Below are positions 23,237-32,052 of a stretch of DNA of 64,000 bases, piece by piece. The stretch spans positions 1 to 64,000 of the forward strand of contig NZ_SWLG01000015.1 of the NCBI RefSeq assembly GCF_005747095.1, given 5' to 3'. The first letter of the stretch is position 1. Each line of letters begins with the position of its first letter. This DNA is from Exobacillus caeni (GTDB taxonomy: Bacteria > Bacillota > Bacilli > Bacillales > Guptibacillaceae). The position numbers and the translations under genes are program-made. The notes under the pieces were generated by a model. It did not search any database. It was not told the DNA's origin and saw nothing but the letters and a program-made list of their open reading frames with translations.

Positions 23237-23344
23237 TACCTTCCCCTGCCTTTATAAATCCTATTGACTGTATTTTACCATGTGAAACCGATTTGGTCTT
23301 AGTAATACAGAAAAACGATTCATCGGAGATAATCCGATGAATCG

Positions 23345-23599
23345 TTATATTCGGCGTGGATGACTTTCTGCGTATTTTGCAAACTGGCTTTCCTCGCCGA
23401 TCAAACTGCATACGCCGCATTGTATCAGATAGGAAGGGCCTTTATAAGCAATATGAAAAGGATTTCCTTCTTCTGAGGCATCGAATTGCTCAATCAGTTC
23501 ACCCGTTCCGGGGTCAAGTTTCATAGAGGTAGCAGTCTGTTCAATTTTATTAAACCTACTTCTGTTTGTTTTGCAATTTGGACATAAGTAAGGCTTCAT
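23345..23599 (-). CDS. Small zinc-ribbon protein
   Basis: 84 residues. CPNCKTNR at 6-13 and CGVC near 61 give a C-x2-C...C-x2-C zinc ribbon. Between them is a beta-rich FNKIEQTATSMKLDPGTGEL segment. There is no known partner. Start ATG is preceded by GGAGGATGAGGTAA. The role is unknown. It could be a metal-binding or nucleic-acid-binding accessory protein. Confidence 0.75.
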   Translation of the reverse strand: MKPYLCPNCKTNRSRFNKIEQTATSMKLDPGTGELIEQFDASEEGNPFHIAYKGPSYLIQCGVCSLIGEESQFAKYAESHPRRI

Positions 23600-23723
23600 T
23601 TACCTCATCCTCCTTTGTTAAAATATACTCCCATCACTAGTTTGCCCTTTTTTTCGAACGATATGAATAAAACCCTTCTATTTCGGTAAATGAAATTTTA
23701 ATTCGGTATACAACCAAAAAAAG

Positions 23724-23775
23724 CCAGATCTCTCCGGCCGAATAAGCCAACATGCTACGGAGAAACCTGACTATG
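23724..23775 (-). terminator. Terminator of yppE
   Basis: On the minus strand GTCAGGTTTCTCCG pairs with CGGAGAGATCTGGC (with mismatches), followed by TTTTTTT. Confidence 0.75.
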
Positions 23776-23776
23776 A

Positions 23777-24160
23777 TTAGTGAGATCCATTTAGCTGTTC
23801 CAGAAGATATGCAAGGACATACTCGATCGACTTTATGCGTTCTTTAAAACGTTTTGGCTTTGTATCCTTTTGCCAGGCGATCACAGACGTCATCTCAATG
23901 TTTTCAAACGTATTTTTAATTTGAATGGGATAAAGGTATTTTGGTTTATTTTCCATCACCCAGTCACGAGCAAGAGGCTCCCATTCATCTGCTGCCTTCT
24001 TCACCCGGTCAGCAAATGGCTTAACCTCTCCATAGAAGTCTACTTCATAGTCCTCAGCGTTCGTTATATCAACAAATTGCCCGTATGCTTCTTCATTAAA
24101 AGCCAGAAGTTGCCCTGTCAGTTCGAATAAACGCTGTTCCAGTTTGTTCAACGGAATCAC
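23777..24160 (-). CDS. yppE: YppE-family protein (DUF1798)
   Basis: 127 residues, helical. QLLAFNEEAYGQF, the VDFYGEVKPFADRV segment, LYPIQIKNTFENIEM and KRFKERIKSIEYVLAYLL match my memory of B. subtilis YppE (DUF1798), an all-alpha protein of unknown function. The location next to sspM, yppC, recU and ponA is the same as in B. subtilis, which supports the call. The start is the ATG after GGAGGTGATTCCGTTG, or that TTG itself. Confidence 0.8.
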   Translation of the reverse strand: MIPLNKLEQRLFELTGQLLAFNEEAYGQFVDITNAEDYEVDFYGEVKPFADRVKKAADEWEPLARDWVMENKPKYLYPIQIKNTFENIEMTSVIAWQKDTKPKRFKERIKSIEYVLAYLLEQLNGSH

Positions 24161-24223
24161 CTCCGTCTTTTTATCCTACCAGAAAAGACAGGGTGCCGCA
24201 CACTTCTTATTTTTATACTTAGT

Positions 24224-24733
24224 CTAGAAGCTGAATAAGCTCATGATCCAGGACCGTTTTGCTTTTTCGATCGAGTTAACATCGGGCTCTTCTTTCACTG
24301 TATGGGTCTCAATCATCTCTAACTTCTCCTCGAGGTGAGAAATCTTTTTTACTAACTCATCTATTTCAGTACGATGCTGAAGGATTTGGACTGTGATTAC
24401 TTCATTTGCTTTTTCTTCAATCTGTCTCTCGAGCTGTTCAAGCCTTAGCGAAAATCGGTCCAGCCTCTGTTCCATTTTCTCAGTCGAAACAATGGAAGGT
24501 TGTTTCTTATTGGGTTTCTCTTTCGGGAGTCCAGGTAGGACTACTTCTTCCATTGAACGTCCGTCGCTTAGCTGATCCTTAACATTTTTTAGCAGAAGGA
24601 TATCTTTTTGCTCGAACAGATAATGCCCGAGCTCATTTTTTTCACACGGAAGATCAAAGTATTTAACCCAACGCTGGACTGTTGTAGGATTGACGCCTAG
24701 CTCTTCGGACACTTTCTTTGTTTTTAAAGCCAT
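24224..24733 (-). CDS. racA: Chromosome-anchoring protein RacA
   Basis: 169 residues. The N-terminal MerR-like helix-turn-helix has the pattern VSEELGVNPTTVQRWVKYFDLP (split: VSEELGVNPTTVQRW at 8-22, then VKYFDLP), with NELGHYLF after it. Residues about 85-150 are a coiled coil, and the C-terminus RSWIMSLFSF is amphipathic, as expected for membrane contact. RacA anchors the origin region to the pole in sporulating cells. The order of these parts matches B. subtilis RacA. The paralog location next to yppE differs from B. subtilis as I remember it. Confidence 0.78.
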   Translation of the reverse strand: MALKTKKVSEELGVNPTTVQRWVKYFDLPCEKNELGHYLFEQKDILLLKNVKDQLSDGRSMEEVVLPGLPKEKPNKKQPSIVSTEKMEQRLDRFSLRLEQLERQIEEKANEVITVQILQHRTEIDELVKKISHLEEKLEMIETHTVKEEPDVNSIEKAKRSWIMSLFSF

Positions 24734-24928
24734 TCAAATCCATCCCTTCATTTTTGCTGTTGTTACGTATTTCGCCCTCCTCTGCCCTTACCCTTCATGC
24801 CTGACAAAACTAGAATTAATTCGCCAAAGAAAGTGGGCACTTGCCAATAATACGGCTTTCGACAGCAATTTCGAACGGATGAAACAAACTTTTTTGCCTA
24901 AACTATTTTTATAGGAGGTGTCCTGTAA

Positions 24929-25054
24929 ATGACTGAAAAAAGAAATGAACAAGAATATATCAACCAGAAGAAAAACAATGTGAAACAACAGGAAGAAAAG
25001 AAACCTGGGTATGGAAACAAAAAATTAGAAGGTCCTGATTTTCCAGCAACATAA
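24929..25054 (+). CDS. sspM: Small acid-soluble spore protein SspM-like
   Basis: 41 residues from an ATG after ATAGGAGGTG. It is very hydrophilic (KKNNVKQQEEKKPGYG). The C-terminus NKKLEGPDFPAT resembles the DKKLGGPNRPST end of B. subtilis SspM, from memory. The gene sits between yppE and yppC exactly where sspM lies in B. subtilis. A terminator follows at 25056. Confidence 0.68.
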   Translation: MTEKRNEQEYINQKKNNVKQQEEKKPGYGNKKLEGPDFPAT

Positions 25055-25055
25055 A

Positions 25056-25089
25056 CAGAAGCAGGGCAAGCTCCCTGCTTCTTGTTTTT
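25056..25089 (+). terminator. Terminator of the sspM-like gene
   Basis: AGAAGCAGGG pairs with CCCTGCTTCT, followed by TGTTTTT. Confidence 0.92.
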
Positions 25090-25140
25090 CAAACTCCCAC
25101 CATTAACAAGACTCACTTCGAATTCAACTGCTTCGTAACG

Positions 25141-26115
25141 TTAGTCCGAGATTATTTCTTTTAACAGGATACCAGCCTTTATCTGCTTTTGCTTCGTTTT
25201 ATACCAATCAGTCAAATGCGTCGGAACGGTGACCGAGAGTGGCTTATAGTGGCGTATCACCTGCTTCTCTATCTTAAACCAATCCTCCCTGTCCAAGCGG
25301 GTATGAGTGACAACCGGGTATTCCATCCGTAAAAATGGACTTTCCCTTGACTTCCCTAAATATCTTTCATAGTCAAATCTAGAGCCCGTATGAACATTTT
25401 GATATGCAAACGTGTGAAAGCTACCTACATAGTTAGGGTGAAACAATAACCACGATAGTTTTCTTCCAAGTTCAATTCTACTCGATAGCTTGCGAAAGTT
25501 TGAAACTGAAAAACCGTAAAGCTCCCCATCAACCGTTGGAAAAATAACCGTACTAAAATGAAAGATATCCTGCAAACGAAAAGGGATCGAACGAAAAACC
25601 TGTCCTTCATAAATCGCATGTTCAAGTACTGGCTTCTGGATGATATTTTGTTCGTTTATAATCAATGACGTACATAGCCTTTCCCTGTTCCCTTCATTCC
25701 AGAATAACTCCCACTCCCGATGCATAAACGTTGAAACCGAAAGTGCCGATAACAAATGAAATAGCCCTTTTTTGTCGTGTTTACTTTTTTCATATAACAG
25801 CAATTGAGGAAATGCATCGCTAAAAATGAGCCAATTAGCACGTTCATAGGTGAAAAATAGCTGCTGTCTCTTTTCAGGGGGAAGTATTCTTGGAAACCAT
25901 TTTCCTTGTAAGTCTGTCATACTCCAGCCAGCATTTCTTGAGACCATACTCGCTAAAAATGCCCACATTATCTCCGGATTCCTTTTATAAAACGCCTGGT
26001 AATATGCCGTTCTTGAAATATTGTCCACATTTCCTCTTTCTGTTTGTGCTATAATCGCCTGGATTATAGCTCTTTCCCTTTTGGAATAGGAATTAAGGCT
26101 CGTTTTAAAGCCCAT
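25141..26115 (-). CDS. yppC: YppC family protein (DUF2515)
   Basis: About 324 residues. It has a mixed helical composition with an N-terminal NVDNISRTAYYQAFYKRNPE segment and a SMVSRNAGWSMTDLQGKW motif (about residues 60-80). I identify it as YppC (DUF2515) mostly by position: divergent from recU and next to sspM as in B. subtilis. The start is placed at the ATG (26115) behind GGTGGGTGG. A longer frame to 26157 lacks an RBS. The function is unknown. Confidence 0.75.
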   Translation of the reverse strand: MGFKTSLNSYSKRERAIIQAIIAQTERGNVDNISRTAYYQAFYKRNPEIMWAFLASMVSRNAGWSMTDLQGKWFPRILPPEKRQQLFFTYERANWLIFSDAFPQLLLYEKSKHDKKGLFHLLSALSVSTFMHREWELFWNEGNRERLCTSLIINEQNIIQKPVLEHAIYEGQVFRSIPFRLQDIFHFSTVIFPTVDGELYGFSVSNFRKLSSRIELGRKLSWLLFHPNYVGSFHTFAYQNVHTGSRFDYERYLGKSRESPFLRMEYPVVTHTRLDREDWFKIEKQVIRHYKPLSVTVPTHLTDWYKTKQKQIKAGILLKEIISD

Positions 26116-26227
26116 TAATCCACCCACCGCCTTTAAATTTTCATTGAGATGAAACATTTTGGTCGATTGTATCGTTATAATTAGAGTAAAATGATTAGGT
26201 GCAGCTAAAATAAGGAAGGTGATTCTG

Positions 26228-26845
26228 TTGGAGATTAACTACCCGAACGGAAAACCGTACACACAGAAACCCCAACCTCAAAACACCCGGCAAAAGAGCC
26301 AGAACTACAGTAACCGGGGGATGACACTTGAAGAAGATCTCAATCAGTCCAACCATTATTATGTGACCAATTCGATTGCCGTTATTCATAAAAAACCTAC
26401 ACCCGTACAAATCGTTAATGTCGATTATCCCAGGCGGAGTGCTGCGGTGATTAAAGAAGCTTATTTTAAGCAGGCTTCCACCACGGATTACAATGGGGTC
26501 TATAGAAGCAGGTACATTGATTTTGAAGCAAAGGAAACGAGAAATAAAACCTCCTTTCCATTGAGTAACTTTCATGAGCATCAGATCAATCACATGAAAC
26601 AAGTAAAAGCACAGGGCGGAATCTGTTTTGTTATCCTCCGCTTTTCAGCAACGGATGAAATTTATCTGCTTGAGAGCGAACATTTATTTAAAGCATGGGA
26701 TGACATGTTACAGGGGGAAAGAAAGTCCATTCCAAAAAAAGATATTGAACAACATGGCCATCTTATCCCAATTAGTTTTCGGCCGAGGATTGACTATATC
26801 AAAATAATTGATAAAATTTACTTCAACCGTCATTCCTCGCTATAA
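26228..26845 (+). CDS. recU: Holliday junction resolvase RecU
   Basis: About 205 residues. It cleaves Holliday junctions in recombination and chromosome segregation. Signature stretches: [16 protein letters not shown] near 32-47, [12 protein letters not shown] near 56, [14 protein letters not shown] near 92-105 (catalytic Asp/Glu/Lys), and [17 protein letters not shown]. The start is a TTG (26228) after GGAAGGTG, since an upstream GTG lies in the RBS. It forms an operon with ponA (101 bp downstream), as in B. subtilis. Confidence 0.95.
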   Translation: MEINYPNGKPYTQKPQPQNTRQKSQNYSNRGMTLEEDLNQSNHYYVTNSIAVIHKKPTPVQIVNVDYPRRSAAVIKEAYFKQASTTDYNGVYRSRYIDFEAKETRNKTSFPLSNFHEHQINHMKQVKAQGGICFVILRFSATDEIYLLESEHLFKAWDDMLQGERKSIPKKDIEQHGHLIPISFRPRIDYIKIIDKIYFNRHSSL

Positions 26846-26946
26846 ATCGTCGTAAATTGAGAAGATGGCCCGAAAGGAATATGTGAGTGTTACAAAAAAT
26901 TAATATCAGTTTCATTGGTTTTCAGTCTGAAAGGCAGGAATTGTTT

Positions 26947-29592
26947 ATGAGTGATTATAAATCTCGTCAAGAACGCAAAAATCAAATGAGTAAGAAAAAG
27001 GCTTCAACAGCCAAAAAGACCTCATCAAAAGGTTTCATTAAAAAGTTTTTATTAATCTTCTTTATTGTATTACTGATAGGAGGCATTGCTGGAGGTGTTG
27101 CAGCTGTTACTTTTATAGCTGATGCGCCAGAGCTAGATCCTAAATTGCTAAAAGATGCCCAAACGTCCGTCATATATGATAAAAATGATGAAGAGATTCA
27201 GAACGTTTCCGTTGGATGGGTGCGCGATAGAAAGAAAATAAGCGAGATACCTGAGTTAGTGCAAAACGCCTTTATTTCAACGGAGGATGTTCGCTTCAGG
27301 GAACATTTCGGCATTGATGTCAGAAGAATCGGAGGAGCTGTGCTCGCAAACTTTAAAGAAGGATTTGGCGCAGAAGGAGCAAGTACGATCACACAACAGG
27401 TTATTAAAAACTCCTTCCTGTCTCCTGAAAAATCTTTAAAAAGAAAAGTTCAAGAAGCATATCTGTCCGTTAAGCTTGAACAGCAATACTCAAAAGACCA
27501 GATCCTTGAAATGTATTTAAATAAAATATTCTTTGGAAACCGGGCTTATGGTGTCGCGGCGGCAGCAGACATTTACTATGGGAAAGAATTAAAGGATTTA
27601 AATCCGGGTGAAGCAGCACTGCTAGCCGGGCTACCGAAGGCACCCAGCTATTATAATCCGTATAAAAACCCCGATAAAGCTGCAGAACGACGAAATGTCG
27701 TGCTGGGACTTATGGCAAAACACAATGTCATAACAGATGAGGAAGCAGCCAAGTACAAAAAAGTTAAAGTGCAAGATATGCTTGCACCTAAGAAAGAAGA
27801 CGAAGACAAGTACCAGGTCTTCATTGAACAGGTAATCGATGAATTGCTTGATATCGAAGGATTGACGGAAAAAGATATCTATCAGGGCGGCATAAAAATC
27901 TATACGACCCTTGACCCAAAAGCGCAGGATATTGCTGAAAATGCGGTTAACAATTATGAATATAGAGATGAGCTTATACGAACAGGCATGGTGCTGCTCG
28001 ATACTCAATCAGGAGCAATCAGGGCGATTGCAGACACAAGAAAAGACGATAAGATCATCCACTATGCTACAGGTTCTCCCGGCCAACCAGGATCAACGAT
28101 AAAACCGATCCTCGATTATGGCCCGGCAATCGAGTATGAAAAATGGTCTACAGGACACCAGATCAAAGACCAGAAGCTTGTGATCGATGGTACGAACATT
28201 CGAAACTGGGATGGTAATTACCGAGGGCATGTTTCGATGAGAGAAGCGCTCAGGCAGTCCTGGAACGTTCCGGCTGTGAATACGTATCTTGATATCGGCC
28301 CTGAAAAAGCGAACGATTTTGCGAACGGTCTGGGCATGGATATGGATAAAACTTATCCTGTAAACGCGATCGGAGGATTCACACATGGTACTTCTCCTCT
28401 GAAAATTGCAGGTGCTTATGCTGCATTTGGCAACGAAGGAATCTATACCAAGCCTTATTCGGTACGAAAAATTGTCTATCCAGACAACCGTGAGCTCGAT
28501 ACAAAGCCTGAATCAGCTGCAGCGATGAGTGACTATACCGCTTATATGATCACGGATATGCTTAAAACTGTCGTGGACAGAGGCACAGGAACAAAAGCTA
28601 ATATTCCAGGCCTTCACATGGCAGGAAAAACAGGGACAACCAACTTTGACAAAGGTACAAGAGAAAAATATGGGATCCCTTCAGGAAAAACGAAGGATGC
28701 ATGGTTCTCTGGATATACGACAGAATATACTGCAGCTCTCTGGACCGGGTTCAACTCTATTGTTGATAAAGACGGAAACCCACATTATCTTGAGAATCAA
28801 GATACAAAGATTCCACAATATTTGTTTAAGGATATAATGTCACAGCTTTCTAACAATCCAAAAGACTTCCAGAAGCCTGATTCTGTAGTTGAGCTGGCAA
28901 TTGAAAAAGACACTGGATTATTACCGAGTGACTATACACCTGAAGACCAGATTGTGCATGAACTGTTTGTAAAAGGCCATACACCAGATAAAGTATCCAA
29001 GAAATATGATAAAACGGATGCACCTACTGGATTAAAGGCTGAATATAACGAAGAAACAAATGAAATCAAACTCTCCTGGAAGCCTGGTGGAAAAGACGAT
29101 GTCACCTATGAGTTGTCTATGTCTGCTGACGGCGGAGAATTCCAGAGTTTAACGACAACAGACGCAACTGAACAAATCATCGGGGATATTGAGCCAGGTT
29201 CTAACCTAACATTCAGGGTCGTTGCGACCGACAAGGAAACGAACGTTTCTAGTGATCCTGCTGAAACCTCCATTTCAGTCCCGAAGAAAGAAGATGACAA
29301 AGTTCCTGATCCATTAGAAGACGATGATAATGGGGACCAAGACGGTGGCACCGATGGTGAAGGTTCGGGAAATGATAATGGAACCGGAAACAACGGTGGT
29401 GATTCCGGGAATGGTAACGATGGAACAGGAAATGGTGACAGTGGGGATACTGGAGATACCGGCAACGATGGAACAGGAAATGGCGATACTGGAGATACTG
29501 GTAATGATACTGGTAACGATTCTGGTGGAAGTGGCGGTAACAATCAGGACGGTTCCACTCAAAGTAACCCGCAGAATAATACGAACGAATGA
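26947..29592 (+). CDS. ponA: Class A penicillin-binding protein 1 (transglycosylase/transpeptidase)
   Basis: About 881 residues. It has a short cytoplasmic tail, one membrane helix (about 32-55), a GT51 glycosyltransferase domain with STEDVRFREHFGID (catalytic Glu near 113) and GASTITQQ near 144, a transpeptidase domain with the serine in GSTIKP near 382 and KTGTT near 560, a fibronectin-III-like domain, and a Gly/Asn/Asp-rich tail. It polymerises and cross-links the wall glycan. The start is the ATG at 26947 with AGGCAGGAA before it. It is followed by a perfect terminator. Confidence 0.96.
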   Translation: MSDYKSRQERKNQMSKKKASTAKKTSSKGFIKKFLLIFFIVLLIGGIAGGVAAVTFIADAPELDPKLLKDAQTSVIYDKNDEEIQNVSVGWVRDRKKISEIPELVQNAFISTEDVRFREHFGIDVRRIGGAVLANFKEGFGAEGASTITQQVIKNSFLSPEKSLKRKVQEAYLSVKLEQQYSKDQILEMYLNKIFFGNRAYGVAAAADIYYGKELKDLNPGEAALLAGLPKAPSYYNPYKNPDKAAERRNVVLGLMAKHNVITDEEAAKYKKVKVQDMLAPKKEDEDKYQVFIEQVIDELLDIEGLTEKDIYQGGIKIYTTLDPKAQDIAENAVNNYEYRDELIRTGMVLLDTQSGAIRAIADTRKDDKIIHYATGSPGQPGSTIKPILDYGPAIEYEKWSTGHQIKDQKLVIDGTNIRNWDGNYRGHVSMREALRQSWNVPAVNTYLDIGPEKANDFANGLGMDMDKTYPVNAIGGFTHGTSPLKIAGAYAAFGNEGIYTKPYSVRKIVYPDNRELDTKPESAAAMSDYTAYMITDMLKTVVDRGTGTKANIPGLHMAGKTGTTNFDKGTREKYGIPSGKTKDAWFSGYTTEYTAALWTGFNSIVDKDGNPHYLENQDTKIPQYLFKDIMSQLSNNPKDFQKPDSVVELAIEKDTGLLPSDYTPEDQIVHELFVKGHTPDKVSKKYDKTDAPTGLKAEYNEETNEIKLSWKPGGKDDVTYELSMSADGGEFQSLTTTDATEQIIGDIEPGSNLTFRVVATDKETNVSSDPAETSISVPKKEDDKVPDPLEDDDNGDQDGGTDGEGSGNDNGTGNNGGDSGNGNDGTGNGDSGDTGDTGNDGTGNGDTGDTGNDTGNDSGGSGGNNQDGSTQSNPQNNTNE
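29320..29545 (+). repeat. Low-complexity Gly/Asn/Asp repeat in the PBP1 tail
   Basis: The C-terminal coding region repeats short units such as GDTGDTGND and GNGNDGTG, about 75 residues in all. At the DNA level it is a degenerate tandem repeat (GGAACAGGAAATGG and GATACTGG units). It is disordered and acidic. B. subtilis PBP1 also ends in a disordered tail of different composition. Confidence 0.85.
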
Positions 29593-29595
29593 TTA

Positions 29596-29625
29596 AACGC
29601 CGGTGTATACACCGGCGTTTTTATT
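29596..29625 (+). terminator. Terminator of recU-ponA
   Basis: AACGCCGGTG pairs perfectly with CACCGGCGTT around TATA, followed by TTTATTTTTT. On the opposite strand it also overlaps the end of ypoC. Confidence 0.92.
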
Positions 29626-30133
29626 TTTTGTTTGTTTTTTGTAACGCATAATGTTTAAGAATCTTTTTTTTGTACTCACTGGCCAGTTCCTTTAACTGTA
29701 CGAAGGAAATGTAAAGGTCAGGCTGATCGATCAGATACTCTAACCTTTCTTCAAGATTAACAGGCTTGATCTCAAGATTGGCCAATTCCTGTTTTAAGGC
29801 AATCAAGTTCCTGACCGGCTTTCCGTTTCCCCAGAACAGTGCTTCGATAAAATAACCTATTTGATTGACCATTAAGGGCCCTGCGTTTTTTCGGTCACGT
29901 TTTTTAAAACAGCTGCTGATTTCTTTTTCCGCGTTATTCCACTGTAAAAAGAATTTGTTTATGCTCTCTTCATCATTCCAGGGAAAGCCATATTGTAAGC
30001 CGTTTTCAAGGCAAATCTCGTGGTAAAAAGGAATTCTCTCCTCTTCACCTACCCTGCAAGTAAGCTTTGTCCCGTGAAAAAAAGGCCGTTGCTGCCAATG
30101 TATAGGAATATTTAAGGTTACTTTTCCTTCCAT
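29621..30133 (-). CDS. ypoC: YpoC protein
   Basis: 170 residues, hydrophilic, mostly helical, with no recognised catalytic motif. It is identified by position: immediately after nth and convergent with ponA, as in B. subtilis (dnaD-nth-ypoC). A central FFLQWNNAEKEISSCFK segment and IEALFWGNGKPV are visible. It lies 1 bp from the nth stop, so it is translated from the same transcript. The function is unknown. Confidence 0.8.
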   Translation of the reverse strand: MEGKVTLNIPIHWQQRPFFHGTKLTCRVGEEERIPFYHEICLENGLQYGFPWNDEESINKFFLQWNNAEKEISSCFKKRDRKNAGPLMVNQIGYFIEALFWGNGKPVRNLIALKQELANLEIKPVNLEERLEYLIDQPDLYISFVQLKELASEYKKKILKHYALQKTNKK

Positions 30134-30134
30134 C

Positions 30135-30785
30135 TTATGCTCTCTTCTTCATTCGCTTTTGTCCTTCGCGGCACACATCAAGTACCGGGCATATCTCACA
30201 TTGTGGAGACTGGGCTTTACAATGGTATCTCCCAAAGAAAATAAAGCTGTGATGAGCCTGGGACCATTCGTCTTGAGGAATCTTCCTCATCAATGTTTTT
30301 TCTACTTCAAGTACAGAGTCCTTCCAGCGGCATATTCCAAGCCGTTTCGATACCCTCTCGACATGGGTATCCACCGCAATAGCAGGTACTCCAAAAGCTA
30401 CTGAAGCGATCACGTTGGCGGTTTTTCTGCCAACCCCCGGCAATTTCATCAACTCATCTCGATCTTCCGGAAGACTGCCACCGTATTCCTCGATGACCAT
30501 CCTGCTTAACTTTTTAATGTTTTTAGCCTTATTGCGAAACAAACCGATCGAACGGATATCTTCTTGAAGTTCTTCGAGCGGCACTTCCAGATAATCCTCC
30601 GGAGACTTATATTTTTGGAACAAAGCTGGTGTTACCTTATTTACAAGCGCATCCGTGCACTGTGCAGACAACACGACCGAAATCGCAAGTTCAAAAGGAT
30701 TCGAATGGTTTAATTCACAATGCGCCTCCGGAAACATCTGGTATATTTCATCCAATACATATCGAACCTGGGCTTTTGTCAGCAT
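30135..30785 (-). CDS. nth: Endonuclease III (DNA glycosylase/AP lyase)
   Basis: About 216 residues. The helix-hairpin-helix LPGVGRKTANVIA carries the catalytic Lys near 119, and VDTHVERVSKRLG carries the Asp. The C-terminal 4Fe-4S loop is complete: CKAQSPQCEICPVLDVC gives the C-x6-C-x2-C-x5-C spacing. It removes oxidised pyrimidines and cuts at AP sites. An ATG nine bases earlier lies too close to the AAAGGA, so the second ATG (30785) is preferred. Confidence 0.96.
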   Translation of the reverse strand: MLTKAQVRYVLDEIYQMFPEAHCELNHSNPFELAISVVLSAQCTDALVNKVTPALFQKYKSPEDYLEVPLEELQEDIRSIGLFRNKAKNIKKLSRMVIEEYGGSLPEDRDELMKLPGVGRKTANVIASVAFGVPAIAVDTHVERVSKRLGICRWKDSVLEVEKTLMRKIPQDEWSQAHHSFIFFGRYHCKAQSPQCEICPVLDVCREGQKRMKKRA

Positions 30786-30904
30786 AGAACTCATTTCCTT
30801 TCTATTTCACTGCTACTAATTAATTATCATAATATAACGATTTTGCTATCGCAAAAGATTTAGCTCTCTTCCTTTGCTTTCATAACCTTTGTCGCAAGCT
30901 AACA

Positions 30905-31015
30905 GGAGTGGTTGATTTCCGCTCCATAAAAGATTTTGCACAGTAAAGATAAACTGCCATGCAATTACAGCATTGATTTCCGCTCCGGGCAGTTCGCTTT
31001 CCTTAGCGGTCATCC
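30905..31015. repeat. Dispersed Bacillaceae-type repeat fragments
   Basis: The phrase TTGATTTCCGCTCC occurs twice, at about 30913 and 30974. The second copy continues with GGGCAGTTCGCTTTCC. I recall this as a repeated intergenic element in many Bacillaceae genomes. Between nth and dnaD (about 340 bp) I see nothing else apart from the dnaD terminator. B. subtilis has no such gap here, so the element was probably inserted. Confidence 0.5.
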
Positions 31016-31096
31016 ATCCGTTACGTCTCCGTTCCTCTCATTGAAAAGCTTTCAAAGCAACAAAGTATACGAAAAGAGCGTTTTAATTTTATAGAA

Positions 31097-31123
31097 AACA
31101 AAAGACGAGAGTTCGCTCTCGCC
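31097..31123 (-). terminator. Terminator of dnaD
   Basis: On the minus strand GGCGAGAG and CTCTCGTC pair around CGAA, followed by TTTTGTTTTC. This suggests that dnaD is at least partly separated from nth and ypoC. Confidence 0.75.
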
Positions 31124-31837
31124 TCATGATTGTTCCAACCAGTTATAAAACGGGTAAGATACTTCTTCCTTCTCTTTTGTTTTCTTTCCCGGACGGCGGT
31201 CCTGGTTATACTTACGAAACTTTTCCCCGTAAGCGCGGGCCTGTTCGAGTGTTTTAATACCGTTTCGCTTCCATTCGAATAAAATCCTGTCAATATACCG
31301 GAAATTTAGCTTTCCAGCTAGAACCGCTTCTTTTAATGATGCCTTTATTAAATGAGGAGGATGTCCATCTACATCGATCCACATTGCCAGCGTTTCACAC
31401 TCAATCGGAGACAGAGGGCGTGCAAATTCGTTTTCAAAAATAGAATAAAGATTGCTTTCCTCATCCTGGCTGCGTTCTAGTTGTTCTTGTTTTTCTTCCT
31501 GTTCAAGATAAACAAGGATCTTTTCCCATAGTGGATAAATGGAATAGGATTCCGAATAATAACCTTTTTCAGTATCCTGGTGATCTTCAATGGCCAACAC
31601 GTTTTTCTTCATCAGCGTTCGAATCATTTCCATGCAATTCTGAGCTGTATATGTCATGTTTGAAGCAATTTCCTCAGGAGTGGGAAACGGATTCCCGGCT
31701 TCTAAGAACGTATGTAATTGTATAAGAAACAAACATTCTTCTTCATTTAAACCTATATGTTTGTAATGCTGTAAAAGCAGTTTAGGTACAGCAACCTGGC
31801 CTTCTGTCAGCCAACGAATGATATTTTCTTTCTTCAT
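31124..31837 (-). CDS. dnaD: DNA replication protein DnaD
   Basis: 237 residues. The N-terminal winged-helix oligomerisation domain (about 1-110) begins IIRWLTEGQVAVPKLLLQHYK. The C-terminal DnaD/DnaB-like domain (about 125-205) has the LSPIECETLAMWIDVDG and FRYIDRILFEWKRNGIK segments, the latter being the YxxxI...W motif. The basic tail is KYNQDRRPGKKTKEKEE. It acts in replication initiation and restart (DnaA/PriA to DnaB and DnaI). The gene order with nth and ypoC is conserved. Confidence 0.95.
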   Translation of the reverse strand: MKKENIIRWLTEGQVAVPKLLLQHYKHIGLNEEECLFLIQLHTFLEAGNPFPTPEEIASNMTYTAQNCMEMIRTLMKKNVLAIEDHQDTEKGYYSESYSIYPLWEKILVYLEQEEKQEQLERSQDEESNLYSIFENEFARPLSPIECETLAMWIDVDGHPPHLIKASLKEAVLAGKLNFRYIDRILFEWKRNGIKTLEQARAYGEKFRKYNQDRRPGKKTKEKEEVSYPFYNWLEQS

Positions 31838-31928
31838 GTCCCCACCTCTATTTCATTATATCACGGTAAGCTGCAGTTTAAGATGATTTTCGAGCAGATA
31901 TTGTTCCATTTCGATTAAGCAAACTCCC

Positions 31929-31952
31929 CAGCAGGCGAAACTTCTGGGGAAG
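31929..31952. repeat. Short inverted repeat upstream of dnaD
   Basis: CCCCAG and CTGGGG form a hairpin around CAGGCGAAACTT in the 215-bp dnaD-asnS gap. It resembles other Bacillaceae intergenic repeats. No gene is present here. Confidence 0.4.
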
Positions 31953-31987
31953 CCAGAAGCGTAGTTGCCTAAACTAATACATTCCTA

Positions 31988-32034
31988 TGGAAAAAAAAGA
32001 AACGCCCCTTCCAGCTGAAAGAGCACGTTTCTTT
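31988..32034 (-). terminator. Terminator of asnS
   Basis: On the minus strand AGAAACG and CGTTTCT pair across GGAAGGGG-type inner bases, followed by TTTTTTTT. Confidence 0.8.
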
Positions 32035-32052
32035 CCTATAATCATCCATTTA

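Noticed and set aside
24788-24988. Minus-strand ORF over the sspM-like start
   Set aside because: It is antisense to the sspM-like gene and lacks an RBS, while the plus-strand gene has a strong RBS and terminator.
29106-29543. Pro/Ser/Val-rich open frame on the minus strand
   Set aside because: It is the antisense shadow of the PBP1 Gly/Asn/Asp repeat and has no RBS.
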